From: Cladocopium goreaui
Taxonomy: Eukaryota; Sar; Dinophyceae; Suessiales; Symbiodiniaceae
Length of the DNA stretch: 64,000 nucleotides
Assembly (NCBI GenBank): GCA_947184155.2
Contig: CAMXCT020006334.1
Location: forward strand, 465,580-529,579
Reading direction: 5' to 3'
Notes under the pieces: generated by a model
What the model was told of the DNA's origin: nothing
The model's database searches: none
Seen by the model: only the letters and a program-made list of their open reading frames with translations
Translations under genes and position numbers: made by a program
Shown: positions 1 to 12,392 of the stretch, one piece after another
How positions within the stretch are numbered: the first letter of the stretch is position 1
Layout: the number at the start of each line of letters is the position of its first letter

Positions 1-1270
1 GGATGAGGATCCTCAGAAAATTCTGAGGATGAGGGTCCTCAGAAAATTCTGAGGATGACGATCCTCAGAAATTCTGAGGATTCTCTTGATTTTTTTGACA
101 ATCACCAGAAAATTTGGTTAATGACAATTCCAATAATTATTGGATATCCGGTGTTCGTCAGCACGACGATCCTTGCAAAAAAGTTTCTCCAAGAGCAAAG
201 TCAAGCACGAAGCACGGCCCTATTGTGTACACAGACAACACGCAGTGTTTTACTTGTTTTGTTGTTTTTCTCTGACCATCAAAGCTATATTTATTTTAAA
301 ATAGACCAAAACATGATGATAATCATCAAATGTATTTGATATTCAATCACCAGATATATCCAGAGATTGTCAGAGTGATGAACCTTGGCAAATCTGATTC
401 TCAAAGGAAAAACAAACACAAAGCATGCCGTTATTTTGTATACATACAGCACGCGCTGTTTTACTTGTTGTGTATGCCTCTTTTTCCGTGCTCAAAATTT
501 CCTGATGCATGTCGCGAAAATGATATCCTGATAAACTCCTCATGATATCCTTCAAACGTTCTGATGATCATCTGTAAATTCTGATATTCTCGGAAATGGT
601 TCATGATATCCTCAGATAAATCTGATGACCCTCAGAAATTTCTGAATGTATCCCCCAGAGGTTCTGCTTATATCCTAGAATCCTAGAACATCCTAGATGC
701 TTTATGATGATACCGTCAGAGAATTATTTCTCAGAAAATTCTGATCCTCAGAGATTGTTTTATCCTGCGGAAACTGTGATGGTATCCGCAAAAACGAAAT
801 TTCCATCATTTTCCAAAAGTGACATCCTCCAAAATGCCCCATTTTATCCTTTGAACATGCTGCCATGTTGTTCATTTTCCTTTAAACAGTTTTGTATAGT
901 TTTTTCATGTACATCCAAAAAAATATTGGAAACTGTCTTGATGTACGTCCAGGATATTCTGACTGCCACAAGAACTTTCTCTTGATATATGTGGATATCC
1001 TGAGAAAATTCGGATGATATCCTCACACAATCCGATGGTATTTTTCCTCAAACCCAGTACATCACATGGTTGATTGGTATAGCTGGCAGAAATCCGCCAA
1101 AATCTTACTCTTACTTCACACTGAAAAGGGAAATTAAGGTCCCTGCCACCCAAAATACATTAAACACGCATATTACACAAAAAATGGACCTCGCAACATG
1201 TACTATGTTTTTTTTCGATGGTTCCCTGCATTCATGGTAAATGTTGGTAAATGTGTTTTCCTGACATAAG
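1..1270. repeat. Degenerate palindromic CCTCAGAAATTCTGAGG repeats
   Basis: The first 90 bases hold three tandem units of about 29 bases built on a palindrome (CCTCAG-AAA-TTCTGAGG) with GGATGA between them. Decayed relatives (gatatcctcagataaatctg and similar) recur at low density to about 1,040. The short ORFs here are open by chance and show no codon bias or homology I recognise. I see no gene in this stretch. Confidence 0.55.
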
Positions 1271-1271
1271 T

Positions 1272-1381
1272 GGTTAGATTCCCCAATATGCGTTCATGGC
1301 GCACGATTTTTTTTTTGATACACCTTAAACGCATATTGACCCCCCCGCTAACAGAATTGGACCATAAACGCATATTGGGCA
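1272..1381. mobile_element. Short inverted-repeat element (CCCAATATGCGTT ends)
   Basis: The outer ends CCCAATATGCGTT and AACGCATATTGGG are reverse complements about 110 bases apart, with a second internal AAACGCATATTGACC. It has the size and structure of a MITE or introner-like element. No coding capacity. Only one copy was seen in the window. Confidence 0.4.
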
Positions 1382-1539
1382 AATAAACAGGACTTCACGA
1401 AATTTACTACATCCGGGTATTCATTGGATGGTTAACTCCCCATTTCGAATGGTAAATCCCCATGATATTCCCGTGATATCATCGCTTCTGCTAGTTATAG
1501 TTCAATCCAGCATGTTTGATGACACCAGAGGCTATTTCC

Positions 1540-1894
1540 ATTCTTAATCACCATCATTACCATGATCATGATCATGATCATGATCATCATCATCATCAGC
1601 ATCATGCCATTTATTCACCACTAATAATAATCATCATCACCACCATTATCATGCCATTTATGCATCATCATCATCATCATCAGCATCATCGCCATCATCA
1701 TCATCATCACCATCATCATCATCATCCCATTTATACATCATCATCATCATCACCATCACCATCAACATCAGCATCATCATCATCATCATCATTCTTATCA
1801 TCATCACCATCATCAGAATGCCATTTATACATCATCATCATCATCACCGCCATCATCATCATCATCACCATCATCATCATCATCCCATTTATAC

Positions 1895-1926
<32 letters not shown>

Positions 1927-2570
1927 AATCATCATCATCATCAACATCATCATCATCACCATCATCAGAATGTCATTTTTACATCATCATCATCATTACC
2001 ATCATCATCACCATCATCATCATCACCATCATCATCATCATGATCATCATCATCATCATCATCATCCCATTTTTAAATCATCATTCATCATCATCCCATT
2101 TATACATCATCATCATCATCACCATCATCATCATCACCATCATAATCATCATCATCATCATCATCCCATTTATGCATCATCATCATCATCACCATCATCA
2201 TCATCATCCCATTTATACATCATCATCATCACCATCATCATCATCATCCCATTTATACATCATTATCACCATCATCATCATCATCATCCCATTTATACAT
2301 CACCATCACCATCATCACCATCATCAATATCATCATCCCATTTATACATCATCATCATCACCATCATCATCATCACCATCATCATCATCACCATCATCAT
2401 CGTCATCATTATCCCAATTATACATCATCATCATCACCATCATCATCATCACCATTACATTTATGCATCATCATCATCACCATCATCATCACCATCATCA
2501 TCATCATCCCATTTATACATCATCATCCCATTTATACATCATCATCATCATCACCATCATCATCATCACC

Positions 2571-2602
<32 letters not shown>

Positions 2603-4976
2603 CGTCGTCCCATTTATACATCATCATCATCATCATCATCACCGTCATCATCATCATCATCATCCCATTTATACATCATCATCATCATCATCACCACCAT
2701 CCCATTTATGCATCATCATCATCATCATCACCACCATCCCATTTATGCATCATCATCATCATCACCATACCATTTTTACACCATCATCATCATCATCACC
2801 AAACCATTTATACACCATCAGCATCATCATCATCACCATCATCATCATCACCATACCATTTGTACACCATCATCATCATCACCACCATCCCATTTATGCA
2901 TCGTCATCATCATCATCATCGTCATCACCACCATCCCATTTATGCATCATCATTATCATCATGATCATCACCACCATCCCATTTATGCATCATCATCATC
3001 ACCACCATGCCAGTGATGCATCAACATCATCATCACCACCATCCCATTTATGCATCATCATCATCATCACCACCATCCCATTTATGCATCATCATCATCA
3101 CCACCATCCCATTTATGCATCATCATCATCCCCACCATCCCATTTATGCACCATCATCATCATCATCACCACCATCCCATTCATGCACCATCATCATCAT
3201 CATCGCCATACCATTTATACATCATCATCATCATCCCATTTATACATCATCATCATCATCCCATTTATACATCATCATCATCATCACCATCCCATTTATA
3301 CATCATCATCATCATCATCATCCCATTTATACATCATCATCATCATCATCACCACCACCCCATTTATGCATCATCATCATCATCACCATCCCATTTATGC
3401 ATCATCATCATCATCACCACCATCCCATTTATGCATCACCATCATCATCACCATAACATTTATACATCATCATCATCATCATCACCCATTTTATACATCA
3501 TCACCATCATCCCATTTATACATCATCATCATCCCATTTATACATCATCATCATCCCTTTTATACATCATCATCATCATCACCATTTCCTTTATGCATCA
3601 TCATCATCATCATCATCATCACCATCCCATTTATGCATCATCATCATCATCATCACCATACCATTTATACATCAACATCATCATCATCATCATCCCATTT
3701 ATACATCATCATCATCACCATCCCATTTATAGATCATCATCACCATACCATTTATACATCATCATCATCATCATCACCCCATTTATACATCATCATCATC
3801 ATCATCCCATTTATACATCATCATCATCCCAGCAATACATCATCATCATCATCATCCCATTTATACATCATCATCCCATTTATGCATCATCATCATCCCA
3901 TTTATACATCATCATCATCATCCCATTTATACATCATCATCATCATCATCCCATTTATACATCATCATCATCATCATCATCCCATTTATACATCATCATC
4001 ATCATCCCTTTTATACATCATCATCATCATCCCATTTATACATCATCATCATCCCATTTTTACATCATCATCATCCCATTTATACATCATCATCATCATC
4101 CCATTTATACATCATCATCATCCCATTTATACATCATCATCATCCCATTTATACATCATCATCATCCCATTTTTACATCATCATCATCCCATTTATACAT
4201 CATCATCATCCCATTTATACATCATCATCATCATCATCCCTTTTATGCATCATCGTCATCATCATCCCATTTATACATCATGATCATCATCCCATTTATA
4301 CATCATCATCATCCCATTTATACATCATCATCCCATTTATACATCATCATCATCCCATTTATACATCATCATCATCCCATTTATACATCATCATCATCCC
4401 ATTTATACATCATCATCATCCCATTTATACATCATCATCATCCCATTTATACATCATCATCATCCCATTGATACATCATCATCATCCCATTTATACATCA
4501 TCATCATCATCCCATTTATACAACATCACCATCCCATTTATACATCATCATCATCCCATTTATACATCATCATCATCCCATTTATACATCATCATCATCC
4601 CATTTATACATCATCATCATTCCATTTATACATCATCATCATCATCCCATTTATACATCATCATCATCATCCCATTTATACATCATCATCATCATCCCAT
4701 TTATACATCATCATCATCATCCCATTTATACATCATCATCATCATCATCCCATTTATACATCATCATCATCCCAGCAATACATCATCATCATCATCATCA
4801 TCCCATTTATACATCATCATCATCCCATTTATACATCATCATCATCCCATTTATACATCATCATCATCCCATTTATACATCATCATCATCCCTTTTATAC
4901 ATCATCATCATCCCATTTATACATCATCATCATCCCATTTATACATCATCATCATCATCATCATCATCCATTCTTA
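1540..4976. repeat. ATC-triplet satellite with higher-order unit
   Basis: This is 3.4 kb of almost pure CAT/ATC triplets. From about 2,080 rightwards it is organised as units of about 22-30 bases, consensus CCCATTTATACATC(ATC)n, with variants TATGCATC and occasional CACCATC. The units become more regular towards the right end (4,100-4,970), as expected of an expanding array. All three + frames are open for long stretches as poly-His, poly-Ser and poly-Ile; these are by-products of the triplet repeat and not genes. It lies upstream of the exon 4 fragment of RRM copy 0, so it may be inside that gene's last intron. Confidence 0.9.
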
Positions 4977-5046
4977 AGCACTACTAACCCTTTCCAATCA
5001 TGGGAAACCCTTTCCATGGCACACCACTGCTGGTCCCCGTTTCAAG

Positions 5047-5191
5047 GTCGAACTCGGAAGCCATGACCGCCTGCGCTGCCCTGAATGGTTCCCAGTTCGA
5101 GGGCGTGACGTTGGTGTGCCTGGGTGAGATGGTAACGCCATGGGAAGTGGTGGATTTCACTCGAAAAAAGGTGGGACCTGGTGGGATTTGA
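5047..5191 (+). CDS. RRM-like gene copy 0, last exon (partial, divergent C-terminus)
   Basis: After an acceptor (ttcaag|G) the frame reads SNSEAMTACAALNGSQFEGV, the helix 2 to strand 4 part of the RRM-like domain of copies A-D. After VTL, where the others have a short tail (HCDMWSRKT or QVEMWGRKA), this copy continues VCLGEMVTPWEVV to a stop at 5,191. The divergent tail could be a frameshifted end, a readthrough into an intron starting at the gt after TTG (5,121-5,123), or real divergence. Exons 1-3 are not visible upstream within the window, where the satellite takes up the space. Treat as a partial gene or pseudogene. Confidence 0.6.
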
Positions 5192-6783
5192 ATGGAGAAA
5201 TCATGGACTTGTTCTGGTGAAAAGATGGGTTTAACATGTTTTAATGGTGTTAAATGGGATGTGAATGGAGAAATCGTGGGTCAAACTTGGTTAGGTACGA
5301 ACTAGTACTGTAATCTTAGGTTCAAAATGGTAAAACGTACTAACCAGCTAAAACTAAGATTTTTTGGCAGGTACCCAAGATCCACCATGGGAATTGGTAG
5401 ATGGATTTCACTCATTAAAGAATAGTGAACGTTAAATGATATGTTCATAGGGGAAATCATGGGTATACAAACTAATGACAATCACAAGATGCATGATGAA
5501 TAAACTATTTATTGGGGAATGGTCATTGATGCATTCACGGAGATTTGTGATGCATATAGCGCATTAAAACTACGATATTCATATTCATCCCTTGTAAAAC
5601 CATGGAACAGATGGATTCATTGGGATGGATGCCCTTCGCCCAATCCTTTAAGGGAAATCAAAAGGACACCATTTTTGGGGTTTCCCCGCAGAAACCAATC
5701 CAATCACAGATCTCACCTTTTTTCAGACCTTTTTTGAAATGGTGGATGTTTTAGGTATAAAAACTTGAACCGTGAGCATCCCAGGTGTGAAATGTGGGGT
5801 GCCAAGAAGACACCTCCCGCCTCCGTTTGAGTCTCGTGTGAAAAATCCGCAGTACAGGGCCCTTGGCCCTGCAAAGTCCCTTAGATTTCCTCGATGTCTT
5901 GGGCACCCAACTGAGGGAGGCAATTGGTCCCTGGCCACTGTGCTAGGGTCGCCGGAGATCGGAGAGCATTCGATCGTTCTATGAGGAAAAAAACTAGAAA
6001 GCGAAGGGCTCCAAAGTCACAAACTCCAGAAGACAGGATGAATTGTTATAGGGATGATTAGTGGATGGGAGCCCACTTTTTTGCCTCTCTGTTTCAGCAA
6101 GTATGTGTTGTTTTCATTCCTGTCGGGGGGAAGTAGGAGGAGAGGCCAAGGATGTCAGCGGGGCGTGATGCACCTACAGACAGTACTTCAATTCGTTCAG
6201 GACTAGAACAACGTTGGAGGGGTAGCTCAAACAAGTCAAATCGTTTGCCAATGTTTGCAATGTTGTTGGTTTTCTTCGCGCATGGTATCTAACCTCAGGT
6301 AATTTAACATACCTATGGGAAATAATTAACATTAATTAACCCATTCATAGCTGATTTACTCCGAAGGATGGTGATTTTCGATAGCTGTGTTAAATTACCA
6401 AAGGGTAAAATGTGCAACATGGTTGTTATTTGCAATTTTATGCATATCACAGAGTTTGGGGTTACGCACAAGAAGGTATGGACACAGGATGACACAGGAT
6501 TCCATGAAAACTGTTGGGATACTGTTGGGTTGCTTTATGTTTAAAGGAACGTACACTGCAATTTTCAGCTGCAATCCGGAGTGGGACCCGCCGAATCTGA
6601 CAGTCAGATGGTCACCGGCAGAAACGCATGCGGTTTGTGCTTAGAGATATGTGGTGGGCCAATGCCAATTGAAGCAGCCAATAGTGAACAAATATGAACC
6701 AATTATCTAAGCTGAATAGAACATGTCACGTGCCAGACATGTTACTTTTCCTCAAGTTTCAGAGCTGAATCCAATCCCCAGCC
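5192..6783. other. Non-coding spacer between RRM copies 0 and A
   Basis: I see no supported exon. A GC-richer block at 5,770-5,985 is open on both strands (about 70 codons each) but neither frame shows family features. An imperfect inverted pair (TTTAAGGGAAATC and GGGTTTCC) near 5,648-5,690 resembles decayed ends of the inverted-repeat family found at 14,090 and 34,259. Confidence 0.4.
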
Positions 6784-6876
6784 ATGGACGCGTGGTTTTG
6801 CTGCAGCGATGACAACCCTTGGGCATGGTGCGGACATCAGAGTGGCTGTGGTGTGCGCAGAATCAAGACCACTGGT
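6784..6876 (+). CDS. Possible first exon of RRM copy A
   Basis: An ATG in a good context (gccATGG) opens MDAWFCCSDDNPWAWC and continues with Trp, Cys and Gly residues in a style similar to the N-termini of the other copies (MGWGGCGKDW). It precedes the Gly/His-rich exon of copy A, which has no ATG at its own start. The frame stays open to about 6,924, and the donor is not identified; the end given is a guess at the last likely coding base before a run of gt dinucleotides. Confidence 0.3.
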
Positions 6877-7126
6877 GCCTGGGTTGCCTGGGTTTTACTG
6901 GGGAAATGTTTCACATCCAGCTAAGAAATTGCGGAAATGGATTCTAATGGTATGAAGATTCGCAATTTGTTTTTTCCCCGTGCCATGGCTCGCAAGGAAG
7001 CTGCAAGCCACGAAGCGGCAGATAATTCAGCCATCTCACAGAGGATTTGTTTTTTTTGTATCTGCTATTTTTTTTCCCTCTTCAGGTGGTCCAAGATTTA
7101 AAATCCTGGGATTTCCTTGCCTTAAG

Positions 7127-7364
7127 GTGACTACCAAAACCATGGCTATGACCAGTGGAGCCACAACCATGGCCAGAGCCACAGTCATGACCACAGCCAT
7201 GGCAGCCATGGCAGCCATGGCAGCCATGGTAGCCATGGCACGGGCCGTGTGGTGCCGCCACGGGTCGGCTTCAGCAAGGGCAGCGGAGCCGTTTCCGCGA
7301 AGGGAGCTGGGAGCGGAAAGGGCAAAGGAGCCGGTGGCAACTGGGGTGGTTGCGGTGTTCCTTG
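7127..7364 (+). CDS. Copy A exon: Gly/His-rich N-terminal region
   Basis: Follows acceptor ttaag|G. The frame reads GDYQNHGYDQWSHNHGQ, then SHGSHGSHGSHG (a GGCAGCCAT microrepeat), then VVPPR and KGKGAGGNWGGCGVPW. The VVPPR and NWGGCGV-W motifs are shared with copy B, and the second with C and D, which identifies this as the counterpart of exon 1 of the other copies. The end at CTTG|gagtga is the last base shared by all four copies. In the other two frames the His-Gly repeat gives a spurious Ala/Met-rich ORF. Confidence 0.65.
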
Positions 7365-10300
7365 GAGTGAAAATTCGGGGGGGATCTGTGGTTGAGTTGG
7401 AAGATGGGAGAATGGACTCATCTCGGAAGAGTCTTTTTGTTTGAGTTCAACATTGAAGGCCACACATTTGTTGGAGTTGTATTGATTTGTTGATCATCTT
7501 CGGAGGGGTGGGCTTTCATGCAGATATCAATCAGATATATATTATGGTGCCATTTTCATTTGAATTATACCCCCACTGATATCGATTTATCTTGATGGGT
7601 TCTCTACTACGTGTTTCATTGTTCTTTTTTGTTGATGATCCCCCCATGAAAATCCCTGAGCAAATCTATGTCAAATCGGTGCTCCGTTTTCTCAACTGCA
7701 ATATTACCCTCCATGTTTTTCCATGGGTTTTTCCCTATGTCCTGATCCCATGAAAAAAATCACCCAACAACCCAGCTCCATCCGAGGTTTTGCAGCCCAT
7801 GTTCAACGCCATGATGTCCGTCCTCGCCAAGGGCTCCGGAAAGGCCGGAGGCGGCCTGCGCAGCTTCGCGCCAGAGCTCAGGGTATGGGTGGGCGGCTTG
7901 CCGCCCAACAACGTCAGCAAGGAGCTGAACATGAAATTGAAGGAGCACAGGGGGCACATCTTGGCACATCTTGGCACATCTTGGCACATCTTGGCACATC
8001 TTGGCACATCTTGGAGTTAATGAGTTAGTTAAGTTTGGATATGTTTGGATCATTTGGATGTTTTTTTTTTGTGGCTAGATTCGTTGGCTTTTTTTTGCGT
8101 CCGATGTATCTGGAAAAGTGAGATCAGATCGGGGCCAGGCCGGGATGGTCCATGAAGTTAGAAGTTAGGATTGATGGTCCATTAATCATACATTAATATT
8201 AATGGTAATTAATTAATCATTGACCATGGTTAATATCAATTACGTTCCTTTGAGGGATGTATGAGTCATATGTTTCTGGTAAAAGATCATCCCACTAGTT
8301 CTGTTTTTCACCTGATTTCTGGTAAACCATCATGAGTTTTCTAGTGATATGTGACGGGTTGCCTGTTCCAGATGGTGATGTTCCATTATTGGATCACCAG
8401 AGGGCCTCGCTGGTGTGGTCAACACTGGGTCCAGCTTGTGCACCCGCACTGCCCATGTGTTATGGCTTGGGGGAAGGAAAAAACACTGCGTAAGGTTTTT
8501 GGGGAGGCGGTGAACCATCATGAACTCGATGTTTTTTTGCGAAGGGCGCCCAAATTTGCAATTACGAAGCGTACACCAGCAATGCCAGCAGCCCAAAGAT
8601 CAGCCAGCTGGAAGGCAGGTGGTGACCCCCCCCCCAGTTAGAAGTTAATTAGATCATGAACCCATGGTGATGTTGGGGGATGTCCTGAGGGGTCCCCTTT
8701 TTTTTGATTCATCCCCAGATGTCATCACCAGAGTTTTTGTCAAGTCTGATCATTATTCTTGCCAGTGGCAAAGCTACTGTGATAATCCATAAAGCCTAAA
8801 TTGATCTAAATAGTACTAAATAGATATCCTTTCAAACTGGTAGCTTTGTGAATATCAACCCCATGCCACAACCAACAAGTATTGTAAATGATGAGACTTA
8901 TTATACCAGATGGGCCCCCATCTATGTTTTCCAAAGGGAAATGTTTGAACCCCTACATAGCCTGCTCTTGTGCACTTTATAAACCTACATAACCATACAT
9001 AACCTACATGATACACTACTTTTACAAACATCTGGGGATGGGTCAAAATTTAAGCCCTCTGCGGTCATTGTTTTCAGTATAATTTAGTATTAACATGTAT
9101 TAACCGACCATCTGATTATTGAGGTACCCAATTTTTCCCGAGAGCGGGGCCTGCGAAGGGTTCTTCTGTAAAAAAGCAGCCTTTATACTACTCTTCACAC
9201 ATTCACATCTGCTGATCTACATCTTCAACACCTTCCCATCTTCTTATCTAGATCTTCACACCTTCACACCTGCAGATCTAGATCTTCACCCCTTCACATC
9301 TGCAGATCTAGATCTTCACACCCTCACATCTGCAGATCTAGATCTTCACACCCTCACACCTGCAGATCTAGATCTTCACACCCTCACATCTGCAGATCTA
9401 AATCTTCACACCCTCACACCTGCAGATCTAGATCTTCACACCCTCACACCTGCAGATCTAGATCTTCACACCTTCACACCTGCAGATCTAGATCTTCACA
9501 CCTTCACACCTGCATATCTAGATCTTCACACCCTCACATCTGCAGATCTAGATCTTCACACCCTCACATCTGCAGATCTAGATCTTCACACCCTCACATC
9601 TGCAGATCTAGATCTTCACACCTTCACACCTGCAGATCTAGATCTTCACACCCTCGCACCTGCAGATCTAGATCTTCACACCCTCGCACCTGCAGATCTA
9701 GATCTTCACACCTTCACATCTGCAGATCTACATCTTCACACCCTCACATCTGCAGATCTACATCTTCACACCTTCACATCTGCAGATCTCCTCTCGCTCT
9801 TCTTCTATTCTCTCTTAAGGCGGGGGCGGTGCCGCCGGAGTGCCACAAAACGCAACCCTTTCGCACGAAATGGACGTTGGACGTCCAAAACCTAGGTAAA
9901 ATTGCGATTTTGAAGCGTCCCCGGCAGCCCTTTCGCACGAAATGGACGTTGGACGTCAAAAACTGCGGAAAAATTGCGACTTTTATCCGTCGCGCGCAAC
10001 CCTTTCGCACGAAATGGACGTTGGACGTCAAAAACTGAGGAAAAATTGCGACTTTTATCCGTCGCGCGCAACCCTTTCGCACGAAATGGACGTTGGACGT
10101 CAAAAACTGAGGAAAAATTGCGACTTTGAGTTGTCAATTGCAACCCTTACACACGAAATGGACGTTGGACGTCAAAAACTGAGGAAAAATTGCGACTTTT
10201 ATCCGTCGCGCGCAACCCTTTCGCATGAAATGGACGTTGGACGTCAAAAACTGAGGAAAAAATTTGCGACTTTTATCCGTCGCGCGCAACCCTTTCGCAC

Positions 10301-12357
10301 GAAATGGACGTTGGGCGTCAAAAACTGCGGAAAAATTGCGACTTTGAGTTGTCAATTGCAACCCTTACACACGAAATGGACGTTGGACGTCATCTGCGTG
10401 TAAAAGCGTCTGTGTGTAAAAGCGTTTGTGTGTCAACGCGTCTGTGTGTAAAAGCGTTTGTGTGTGAAAGCGTGTGTGCGTGTGTAAAACGCATCTGCGT
10501 GTAAAAGCGTCTGCGTGTAGAAGCGTCTGTGTGTAAAACCGTCTGTGTCTAAAAGCTTTTGTGTGTAAAAGCGTCTGTGTGTAAAAGCGTCTGTGTGTAA
10601 AAGCGTTTGTGTGTAAAGGCTTTTGTGTGTCAAAGCGTCTGTGTGTCAAAGTGTGTTTGTGTATTTTGTGTAAAAGCACCATGTGTAAAAGCGTTTGTGT
10701 GTAAAAGCTTTTGTGTGTACTTTTACCGCACGACATGGAACTGTTAGAGATTGAGGGTGAAAATGCTTGCTAGTGTATCCGTGCTAGGACGTGCGGAGCT
10801 TGGTTCGTTTGGTGTGGTAATCTGTGTGGGAATTGATATGTTCATAGTGAGCTTCACTGTTCAGTTTGCATGTCTATGCGACAATGATGTTTGCTTGTCA
10901 AACGCAGGAGTCGTGGTCTCAGGGTTCGAAGAACACATTCTTTGCATTGAATTGTGCGAGTGTGTAGCAGGTTAGTGCATGAAGTTGTAGAAGTTACCAA
11001 GCTGTTGGGTTCGTTGTACCTTTGTGGATGTTTCCTTCGAGAACGGTGTGACGCATGTAATTTACAGCATCATGGTGTTCGACAATGATGCCCATCCCAA
11101 GTGTCAAACTCACGAATTGTGTTCTCAGTTTGGAAGTCCAGGATGATGCAAGATGAAACAAGGCATTGCGAGATGATGCAAGATGGTGTTGCCGAGCTGC
11201 TGAGTTTTTTGTTACCGAGCTTTGTTAAACTAGTTTTTTGTTGATGCGTTCAGCCTTCAGTTTGCAGGTCTCTGCGACAGTGGTTCTTTGCCATGTCAAA
11301 CTCATGAGTGGTGTTCTCAGTTTGGAAGTCAGAGAACAAATGCTTTGCAGTGCATTGTGCAACTCTGCAGCGACAAGCATAGTTTACCTCTTTACCTCTT
11401 TCCTGGGCTCAGACGTGAACGTAGAGACAAGATGCATTGTGCACAGAGTGAACATCCATATTCTTATATGTACGCTGAATGTTCGTGAAACAAGTGACGA
11501 TTGGCAAACAGGTATCTTTAACATTTCTTGCACTTCTCGAGGTTTCTGTAGGGGCTGTCTGTGAGATCTCGAGAATTGCATTGTGACAATGTCAGTTTGT
11601 GTTTACGATGCAGTGGATCTATGTGATGTAAAGCGTCTGTGTGTAAAGGTGTTTGAGTGTAAAAGCGTCTGTGTGTAAAAGTGTCTGAGTGTAAAAGCGT
11701 CTGTGTGTAAAAGCGTCTGTATGTAAAAGTGTTTGCGTGTACAAGCGTCCGTGTGTAAAAGCGTATGTGTGTAAAAGTGTTTGTGTGTAAAAGCGTCTGT
11801 GTGTAAAAGGGTCTGTGTGGAAAAGCGTCTGTGTGTAAAAGCGTCTGTGTGTAAAAGGGTCTGTGTGGAAAAGCGTCTGTGTGTAAAAGCTTCTGTGTGT
11901 AAAAGCGTTTATGTGTGAAAGCGTGTGTGCGTCTGTAAAAAAGCACCTGCATGTAAAAGCGTATGTGTGTAAAAGTGTCTGTGTATAAAAGCGTCTGTGT
12001 GTTAAAGTGTTTGCGTGTAAAAGTGTCTGTGTGGAAATGCGTCTGTGCGTGTGTGCGTGAAAAACGTCTCTGTGTGAAATCGTCTGTGTGCAAAAGTGTT
12101 TATGTGTAAAAGCTTCTGTGTGTAAAAGCGTCTCTGTATAAAAGCTTCGCGTTTCTTCGCGTTCACGGAATGATGGTGCCGAGCCTTTTTCCGCAATGTG
12201 TGTGGGAATTACCATAATAAAATGAGATAGCACATGTCATTCGCAGACTCATGGTACCGAGCCTCCTGTGCACTTTTGTTGCTCACATTACATTTCTCCA
12301 TGTTTTCTTTCTACCTCCCCCTTTCATTCTCTCTCTCTCTCTCTCTTGCTTTCTCTT

Positions 12358-12392
<35 letters not shown>

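Noticed and set aside
1516-4977. Very long ORFs (up to 747 codons) rich in His, Ser and Ile
   Set aside because: All three frames are open because the DNA is ATC triplets; the frames read the same repeat and show no other sequence.
5723-5984. Overlapping 70-codon ORFs on both strands
   Set aside because: Neither has a recognisable motif or phase-compatible neighbour; kept only as a GC-richer block in the spacer.
9119-9895. 258-codon ORF with a 10-residue repeat
   Set aside because: It follows exactly a 30-bp minisatellite whose unit is a multiple of three; no non-repeat domain is attached.
9195-10395. CRISPR-like regular repeats
   Set aside because: The units are head-to-tail without unique spacers, and the genome is eukaryotic.
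9774-12233. Minus-strand ORFs of up to 204 codons
   Set aside because: They lie wholly within the 72-bp and 16-bp tandem arrays and repeat with the same periods.
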